This document shows, piece by piece, positions 48,302 to 52,488 of a DNA stretch of 52,488 nt. The position numbers and the translations under genes are program-made. The DNA comes from a virus. A model generated the notes under the pieces. That model ran no database searches. It was not told the DNA's origin and saw only the letters and a program-made list of their open reading frames with translations. Where the stretch lies: positions 1-52,488 of the IMG/VR virus record IMGVR_UViG_3300050132_000511; one strand, 5' to 3'. Position 1 is the stretch's first letter. Every line of letters starts with the position of its first letter.

Positions 48302-48676
48302 TCAGTAGTGCGGGCCCGCGGCATGGAGCCGATCGCGCAGCGCGAAACCCATCAGCGGCCAGAGCTGGCGGATGCAGTCCTCGTAGGCGAGCTTGCGGCC
48401 GAACTCGGCATTGAAGTTCTCGCGCGACGCCGGCGCGCTCTTGCCGACGATGGTGAAGCCGTTGCGCATCACCAGGATGCAGACCGACAGCACGCTCAGC
48501 GAGCTGATCACCGCCGGGACTTCGACGTCGCCGGCGTAGAGCGTGGAGTGGCCGCCCAGCTTGTCGCCGGTGAAGTCGAAGCGGGCCGCGATCGCGCCCT
48601 CGATGTCGGCGAGCGTGACGCGCGGCGCGACCGCGTGCGAGCCTGCTTCGGCGTCGCTAGCCTTGAGACTGTCCAT
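48302..48676 (-). CDS. Gp49-like phage protein
   Basis: 124 residues; AAGGAG before the ATG. The pattern PRVTLADIEGAIAARFDFTG, then SSLSVLSVCILVMRNGFTIV and GKSAPASRENFNAEFGRKLA, YEDCIRQLWPLMGFALRDRL is that of the Gp49_66 family of phage proteins (N-F-xE-G-xxA-x-xxAxxQxWPL-GF-L). The function of the family is unknown to me. It is the most distal gene of the right-arm operon and convergent with the accessory genes. Confidence 0.8.
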   Translation of the reverse strand: MDSLKASDAEAGSHAVAPRVTLADIEGAIAARFDFTGDKLGGHSTLYAGDVEVPAVISSLSVLSVCILVMRNGFTIVGKSAPASRENFNAEFGRKLAYEDCIRQLWPLMGFALRDRLHAAGPHY

Positions 48677-48754
48677 GATGGCTCCTTGGCGCGGTGGGTG
48701 ACAGTTGATTGAGCCGCAGAACGGGGTCCGGCGGCTCGGGGTGCACCAGCACAT

Positions 48755-49297
48755 TCAGGCGGTCTGCGGGGCCGCGCCAGGCACTGCGGGAGCGGCCTGG
48801 CTCGCGGTGCCGGCATCCGCGGCCGGAGCGGCATTGGGCTCCTGCTGGGGCGCCGGAGCGGCGTTGGGCGTCTTGAGCGCGGCGAGCTTGCCCTCGAATT
48901 CGCTGAACATCTTGGTCAGCCAGCCGCCCAGCTCCTCGAACTTGACTTGGGTGGCGGTTTCCACGCCGGCGATCTTGTCGTGGACCGGCTGCAGATCGAC
49001 CGCGGGCGCCGGGCCTGTGCCGGCCTGCAGGGCCTCGGTCTTCGCCGCCTGACCCTTCTGGTAGGGCATCCAGACCGCGTGGGCCTTGTCCTGGTCGATG
49101 GGGTCGCCATCCTGCACCAGCAGCACGTTCGAGGCGCCGTAGGGCGAGCCGTCGCGGGCGGCGACCTGCAGATTGATGGTGCCGCCGTCGTTGACGCCGG
49201 CGATCATGGAACCGAACGGCTGACCGTCCTCGTGGCGGCCGCCGTCGATCGGCGGGAAGAACCAGACGATGCGGCCGATGGTGGGATCGATCCTCAT
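48755..49297 (-). CDS. Hypothetical phage protein with Pro/Ala-rich tail
   Basis: 180 residues with AGGAG upstream. The N-terminal half (RIVWFFPPIDGGRHEDGQPF, then GASNVLLVQDGDPIDQDKAH) looks globular and recalls small phage proteins that come with Gp49-like genes; the C-terminal half (ALKTPNAAPAPQQEPNAAPA) is disordered. Function unknown. ATGA overlap with the upstream gene. Confidence 0.7.
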   Translation of the reverse strand: MRIDPTIGRIVWFFPPIDGGRHEDGQPFGSMIAGVNDGGTINLQVAARDGSPYGASNVLLVQDGDPIDQDKAHAVWMPYQKGQAAKTEALQAGTGPAPAVDLQPVHDKIAGVETATQVKFEELGGWLTKMFSEFEGKLAALKTPNAAPAPQQEPNAAPAADAGTASQAAPAVPGAAPQTA

Positions 49298-49686
49298 TTC
49301 GAGGCTCCTTGGGTTGGGGTGTCGAGCTTGGTGCGGACCTGGCCGTAAGAGGCGCCCTTGACCAGCGGCACGATCCTGACCAGGCCGTCGGCGATCAGCT
49401 TGTCCTGACGTGGCTGCTTCAGCTTCGACCAGCCCTCGACCACGATCTCGGGGCCTTCGCCGATCACGCTTTCCGCTTTGCCGGGCGAGACGGAGACCCA
49501 GCCGACCAGGCCGGCTTCAGTGAACGCCTCGCGGAACTTGCCTTGCGAATCGGCCGTGGCCTTGAGCAGCGTCTTGATCTCGCCGGCGCGGGCGAAGATC
49601 TCCGGGTTGTCGCGCTCGATCTCGAGCAGCTCCCGGCACAGATCGCGCACGGTCTTCGGCTTTTCTTTCCGGGCGGCGACGGCCAT
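49294..49686 (-). CDS. Hypothetical phage protein
   Basis: 130 residues; ATG chosen at 49686 with AGGACC upstream. Helical N-terminal half (KTVRDLCRELLEIERDNPEI, then RAGEIKTLLKATADSQGKFR) and a C-terminal half with GWVSVSPGKAESVIGEGPEI. No family identified. The 117-base gap upstream of it may hold a second promoter for the distal genes of the operon; no clear boxes are seen. Confidence 0.65.
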   Translation of the reverse strand: MAVAARKEKPKTVRDLCRELLEIERDNPEIFARAGEIKTLLKATADSQGKFREAFTEAGLVGWVSVSPGKAESVIGEGPEIVVEGWSKLKQPRQDKLIADGLVRIVPLVKGASYGQVRTKLDTPTQGASK

Positions 49687-49803
49687 GTCAGGTCCTGGCG
49701 GCGCGGGAACGCGGCACAAGGGCCCGCGCGCGGGGCGAAATGTTCCATAATCACATTAACGGATGGTTTCAGGGGATTGATTCGGCTGGGCAAATGTTGC
49801 CGG

Positions 49804-50025
49804 TCAGGCGTGGCGGCCCAGCTCCCGGGCGACCCAACCGCGGGCCAGGAAGTCGCGAAAACCGCTCCGCGCGCTGCTGAAATAGCCGGCCTCGCGGGCG
49901 AGCTTGAACACCTGCCATTTCGCGCCGGCCGGCGTCTTGGCCTGCACGCGCATTTCGCAGAAGCCGTCGGCGCGGACCAGATATAGGCGGACCTCGAGGG
50001 TGAGCTGCTTGGCGCGGCGGGTCAT
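49804..50025 (-). CDS. Small hypothetical protein
   Basis: 73 residues, ATGA overlap with the ASCH gene. MTRRAKQLTLEVRLYLVRAD at the start, then a beta/alpha pattern with WQVFKLAREAGYFSSARSGF. Basic overall; small alpha/beta fold that could bind nucleic acid. No family identified. Confidence 0.65.
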   Translation of the reverse strand: MTRRAKQLTLEVRLYLVRADGFCEMRVQAKTPAGAKWQVFKLAREAGYFSSARSGFRDFLARGWVARELGRHA

Positions 50026-50513
50026 CCCTCGTCCCCTTCCGGCCATTGCCAAAAACCTTGGGCGCCGCGCATCGGCGCCGGCGCGCGAAACGGCTGGATC
50101 TTCTCCAGCGGCCAGGCCCAGTTGTAGGCCTCCTCGTCGGCGGCCTGGCGATCGCTGTCGGCGACCTTGCCGCCGAACAACTTTGAGGCGTTGCGTGGCG
50201 TGCCGAGCACGGCACTGCCGAGGCCGCAGCCAAGCGGCAGCGCCTGGTATTTGGCGGCGGCGCGGCAGCGCTCCAGCACCACGCGCGCGATCGGCGCGAC
50301 CAGGCCGGTCTGGTCGGCGTCGGTGCCGAGCCATCGCAGCAGGTCCTCGACCTCGTCTGGCCGCACACGCCGGGCGCCAGCGTGGATGATGATGCGTTCG
50401 CCGATCGCGGGCGCGCCGACATATTTGAGGTAGCTCTTCGGCCGGAACTCGTAGGGCTTGGCGCCGACCATGATCAGCGAGGCCCAGGGTTGCCAGATGG
50501 TGAGGGCTTTCAT
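50022..50513 (-). CDS. ASCH-domain protein
   Basis: 163 residues. The start MKALTIWQPWASLIMVGAKP, then YEFRPKSYLKYVGAPAIGER and IIIHAGARR is the typical ASCH core (LSIxQPWAxLI-xGxKxxExRxxxxxxRGxxxIHA). ASCH proteins bind RNA or act on modified nucleosides; a few hydrolyse modified cytidine nucleosides. The family is common in phages. The expected tryptophan and lysine near the ligand pocket (WQPW, GAKP) are present. ATGA overlaps on both sides. Confidence 0.82.
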   Translation of the reverse strand: MKALTIWQPWASLIMVGAKPYEFRPKSYLKYVGAPAIGERIIIHAGARRVRPDEVEDLLRWLGTDADQTGLVAPIARVVLERCRAAAKYQALPLGCGLGSAVLGTPRNASKLFGGKVADSDRQAADEEAYNWAWPLEKIQPFRAPAPMRGAQGFWQWPEGDEG

Positions 50514-50773
50514 CGTCCCTCATCCTTGTCGCCATAGAGCGTCGACCGCATTTCCGGCGTCAGGTCGGCGTAGGGACGCGCATGCCTGGCCAGATCGCTG
50601 ATCTCGTAGATCTGGCGCGGGCGGGTGCCGGCCCAGTAGACGAACTTGTCGTCGTCGTCGGCCTTCTCCGCGGCGCGGTCGATCACCTGGATGAAGTACG
50701 TCAGCAGCGGATGGTCCCAGCCGACGATCACCTTGTGGCGCGGATTGACCGCGGGGATCTCGTGGCGGCTCAT
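50510..50773 (-). CDS. Hypothetical protein
   Basis: 87 residues, ATGA overlaps on both sides. HKVIVGWDHPLLTYFIQVID, then DDKFVYWAGTRPRQIYEISD, followed by LARHARPYADLTPEMRSTLY. Small globular protein without a known family; the conserved-looking GWDxPL and WxG are typical of rhizobial phage small proteins. Confidence 0.7.
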   Translation of the reverse strand: MSRHEIPAVNPRHKVIVGWDHPLLTYFIQVIDRAAEKADDDDKFVYWAGTRPRQIYEISDLARHARPYADLTPEMRSTLYGDKDEGR

Positions 50774-50979
50774 GGTTTCTTCTCCGCCGGCTGCAGGCCC
50801 ATGGTGGCGCTGCAGCACTTTGGCCAGCCTTCGCGCAGGCAGCGGGCGGCGTCGACATGGCGGGATTTGCCGCAGCGGCCGCACCACACCGTGCCGGCGA
50901 GCAGCGACGGATGAGAAGCGGCGATGGTGTCGTAGAGCGACTGGTGGTGCGTGTAGATGGCTTCGACGGCGTTGGTCAT
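50770..50979 (-). CDS. Small zinc-ribbon-like protein
   Basis: 69 residues. WCGRCGKSRHVDAARC and PKCC give two cysteine clusters (CxxC and C..CC) consistent with zinc binding. ATGA overlaps on both sides. No further family known. Confidence 0.7.
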   Translation of the reverse strand: MTNAVEAIYTHHQSLYDTIAASHPSLLAGTVWCGRCGKSRHVDAARCLREGWPKCCSATMGLQPAEKKP

Positions 50980-51248
50980 GAGCTCGGTCCCTCGATCTTC
51001 CGCAGTTCGGTCCTGGTCGAAAATTCGACCAGGACGATCTCCTTGTCGGTCAGCGCCGCGAGCTGCTCGGCTATCGGCGTGAGGCTGGCCAGCCGCGCCT
51101 GGTCGGCCGCGATCAGCGGTGCGAGCATCCCATTCGGAAATTGCGCGGCGCAGACGCCTTCGTTGCCGGCGGCGTCCCGGCTGACATAGATCCAGAGCTT
51201 TTCGATCCGGAGCAGCTCGTTTGGCGGACTGATCACTTCCGGCTTCAT
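50976..51248 (-). CDS. Hypothetical protein
   Basis: 90 residues, ATGA overlaps on both sides. LWIYVSRDAAGNEGVCAAQF, then PLIAADQARLASLTPIAEQL, followed by a strand (KEIVLVEFSTR). Small alpha/beta protein; family unknown. It is second in the operon after the J-domain gene. Confidence 0.7.
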   Translation of the reverse strand: MKPEVISPPNELLRIEKLWIYVSRDAAGNEGVCAAQFPNGMLAPLIAADQARLASLTPIAEQLAALTDKEIVLVEFSTRTELRKIEGPSS

Positions 51249-51874
51249 GGCCGCGCCCTCAGCGCCGCGTCGCGGGCCTCGTTGAGCTCCGCCATCTTGT
51301 CGTGGTCGCCGCCGCGATCGGGGTGGCGATCATGCGCCAGGCGCCGGAAATTGGCCTCGATGACCTGGCGCGTGGCGTCGGGTTTTACCTCGAGCACGTC
51401 CCACCAGTTTTTGCCGGGCGCGGTCAGGGCGGCGAAGCCGGTGAAGGCGCGCTCGAGGATTTGGGCGCCGCCGTGCCGCTCGATCGCGCGCATGGCCTCC
51501 AGGGTGGCCGCGATCGCGGCGAGGTTGTCGCGCACCCGAAAATAGGCGTCGATCGCGATGACGCGCATCGGGCCGGCCTTTTTCTGGAAATAGACCGCGA
51601 CGCCGGGATCCCCGGGCTCGCCCTGGTCGCCGCGGGGCAGGCCGGAGAGATTGAGCTTGAGGTTGGTCGACACGATCGAATCGTCGACCACGTTCACGCC
51701 CAGCCGCTCCAGCTCGTATTTTACCCGCTTCATGGCGTCGGCCATGGTGATGTCGACGGTCGGCCGCCAACCATGCTCGTTGGCGCTGGCCTTGGTTCCG
51801 AACTTGGCTTCCTTCCGGTACTTCACCCGAGGCCAGCCATCGGGCCAGGCAAGCGGGTAGGCGTTCACGCTCAT
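51245..51874 (-). CDS. J-domain protein, first gene of right operon
   Basis: 209 residues from ATG 51874. The C-terminal about 70 residues are a DnaJ-like domain: WWDVLEVKPDATRQVIEANF, then RRLAHDRHPDRGGDHDKMAE, with an intact HPD motif and the helices of the J fold. The N-terminal 140 residues (SVNAYPLAWPDGWPRVKYRK, then SIVSTNLKLNLSGLPRGDQG) are of unknown type. Such proteins would recruit host DnaK, for example for replication initiation or head assembly. ATG 51886 has no good ribosome binding site; GAGG lies before 51874. Confidence 0.8.
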   Translation of the reverse strand: MSVNAYPLAWPDGWPRVKYRKEAKFGTKASANEHGWRPTVDITMADAMKRVKYELERLGVNVVDDSIVSTNLKLNLSGLPRGDQGEPGDPGVAVYFQKKAGPMRVIAIDAYFRVRDNLAAIAATLEAMRAIERHGGAQILERAFTGFAALTAPGKNWWDVLEVKPDATRQVIEANFRRLAHDRHPDRGGDHDKMAELNEARDAALRARP

Positions 51875-51884
51875 GAAGGGCCTC

Positions 51885-51904
51885 ATTTTTGAGTAATTTT
51901 TGAG
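51885..51904. repeat. Tandem 9-base repeats upstream of the right operon
   Basis: ATTTTTGAG occurs at 51885-51893 and 51896-51904, an exact tandem with an 11-base period, between the start of the J-domain gene and the attachment site. One helical turn spacing suggests a regulator binding site in the promoter of the right operon. Confidence 0.45.
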
Positions 51905-51948
51905 ACAAAACGCAACGCAACCGACGCGCCGAAGACGTGCTAAGTCGT

Positions 51949-52019
51949 TTCGACTCCGGGCTGGCCAGAGTCGAATCCCCGGCGTTTGCAGCCGGTTTTT
52001 GCGGGGCTAGAGTCGAATC
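51949..52019. other. Candidate integrase arm-type sites next to attR
   Basis: AGAGTCGAATC is repeated at 51967-51977 and 52009-52019, exactly 42 bases (four helical turns) apart, with an inverted TTCGACTC at 51949-51956. This lies on the phage side of the tRNA fragment, where arm-type sites for integrase are expected. The 165-base region holds no gene. Confidence 0.5.
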
Positions 52020-52039
52020 GCGGATTGAAAAGGCTTGTG

Positions 52040-52093
52040 GAACGCCGCCCTGTCACGGCGGAGGTCGCGGGTTCGAGTCCCGTCTCTCGCGCC
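52040..52093 (+). other. attR: 3' fragment of tRNA-Asp(GTC)
   Basis: The sequence has the anticodon arm CCGCC/GGCGG around CTGTCAC (anticodon GTC), the variable region AGGTC, the T-arm GCGGG/CCCGT around TTCGAGT, the 3' acceptor strand CTCTCGC, G and an encoded CCA. The D-arm and the 5' acceptor strand (expected GCGAGAG) are absent on the left, where phage DNA begins. This is the duplicated 3' end left by integration into a tRNA-Asp gene. The exact 5' limit of identity cannot be set without the other end. Confidence 0.85.
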
Positions 52094-52241
52094 AGTCGTT
52101 TCAGGCAGTTAGGCCGTTTCTGCGGCAGCCACCGGCCGATCGGCCGGATTTGCGCCCCAAATTCCCATATTCCGCTGTTTTTCCAGCGCCTCGCCATGCG
52201 GTCGCCGACTGAAGGTCGCCAGAGTGGCTTCAAACGCAAAG

Positions 52242-52262
52242 CGGCCGCCAGAAGGCGGCCGT
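52242..52262 (-). terminator. Terminator of the host gene
   Basis: CGGCCGCC and GGCGGCCG form a perfect 8-base stem with an AGAA loop; on the minus strand it is followed by CTTTGCGTTTG. It lies about 30 bases after the stop of the gene at 52294-52488. Confidence 0.65.
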
Positions 52263-52293
52263 GCTTCAAATTCCAGGGATTTCAGGCTTTATG

Positions 52294-52488
52294 CTAGCGG
52301 ACGACCATACCGTCCGAGCTGGTCACCGTCATCGGCTTGCCGGCCCGGATGACATGCGCCGTCTGGCTGTAATCCGCGTTGCTGCGTGCCGAGATACCCA
52401 ACCCGGCCACCACCAAACCCGCCGCCAGAGCGACAACCACGATCTTCAGATGGGTACTGCGGTCCGCAGAATGAATGGAGTGGTTCAT
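52294..52488 (-). CDS. Host small membrane protein (Bradyrhizobium type)
   Basis: 64 residues up to the window edge; the ATG coincides with the last base, so it is probably complete but an upstream extension cannot be excluded. One transmembrane segment (IVVVALAAGLVVAGLGISAR) and a C-terminal VIRAGKPMTVTSSDGMVVR. Very similar short proteins (N-H-S-I, KIVVVALxAG, ADYSQTA) are widespread in Bradyrhizobium and relatives; function unknown. It marks the return to host DNA. Confidence 0.75.
   Translation of the reverse strand: MNHSIHSADRSTHLKIVVVALAAGLVVAGLGISARSNADYSQTAHVIRAGKPMTVTSSDGMVVR

Larger units (their letters stand above)
1..52093. mobile_element. Prophage, temperate short-tailed (T7-like virion) phage
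   Basis: The element carries an integrase, an excisionase-like gene, a repressor/Cro switch, a replication region, a complete head and short-tail morphogenesis set, tail fibre and tailspike, and a lysis cassette, in conventional phage order. The right edge is a 3' tRNA-Asp fragment (52040-52093); the left edge is outside the window, beyond the integrase stop codon at 1-3. No disrupted essential structural gene is seen, so it may be inducible. Whether it is active cannot be told from sequence alone. Confidence 0.93.

Noticed and set aside
51940-52269. Minus-strand frame containing RETGLEPATSAV
   Set aside because: That string is the translation of the tRNA-Asp fragment, a known artefact; no coding support.
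1-52488. CRISPR array, insertion sequence, transposase, toxin-antitoxin pair or rRNA
   Set aside because: No regularly spaced repeats, transposase motifs, recognised toxin-antitoxin families or rRNA-like sequence were seen on either strand.

Overview
The window is almost entirely one temperate podovirus-type prophage (about 52 kb), followed by roughly 400 bases of host DNA. The high GC, the strong G/C bias at third codon positions, many small proteins that look like Bradyrhizobium/Rhodopseudomonas phage or host proteins, and a host-type small membrane protein at the right edge all point to a Bradyrhizobium-like alphaproteobacterium. The right boundary is visible: at 52040-52093 lies the 3' part of a tRNA-Asp(GTC) gene without its 5' half, as expected where an element has inserted into the 3' end of a tRNA gene. 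The left boundary, presumably with the restored tRNA-Asp, lies just left of base 1, next to the integrase.

Left arm (1-4169, minus strand): a tightly coupled early operon (HNH-like protein, small unknowns, a nuclease-inhibitor-like protein, an excisionase-like protein, integrase). A tRNA-Gly-like sequence with an enlarged anticodon loop sits inside an open reading frame of this operon. Switch (4300-5308): an XRE repressor and a Cro-like protein face each other. Three copies of the operator ACCAA(N5)TTGGT lie in the promoters, two of them exactly between -35 and -10 boxes; the Cro-like mRNA is probably leaderless.

Replication and maintenance region (5300-11500, mostly plus): MT-A70 methyltransferase, a replication initiator-like gene with a lambda-like origin (DnaA boxes, repeated GTCAC/GTGAC motifs, AT-rich stretch) inside it, a near-perfect chromosomal-type parS site (15 of 16 bases), and a Cre-like tyrosine recombinase in a 1.4 kb cassette bracketed by two 34-bp lox-like sites in direct orientation. 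No ParA/ParB is encoded. Together this looks like a plasmid-style maintenance kit that could use the host ParB; that reading is inference.

Late region (11500-40263, plus): small and large terminase, portal, scaffold-like protein, major capsid protein, tail tubular protein A-like and nozzle (tubular B-like) proteins, a GNAT-like protein, three large internal/ejection proteins (one with a lytic transglycosylase domain, one with an ADP-ribosyltransferase domain), a repetitive tail fibre and a beta-helix tailspike that share an N-terminal module. The order follows T7-like short-tailed phages.

Accessory and lysis region (40256-48199): a minus-strand O-antigen/glycan modification pair (GtrB-like glycosyltransferase plus a large polytopic membrane protein), a divergent SAM methyltransferase and a pseudopilin-like protein, then a lysis cassette (endolysin with a C-terminal membrane segment, overlapping Rz/Rz1 spanins, holin-like protein) and three further small genes. 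Right arm (48302-51874, minus): a second small-gene operon with Gp49-like, ASCH-domain and J-domain proteins, reading inward from the attachment site.
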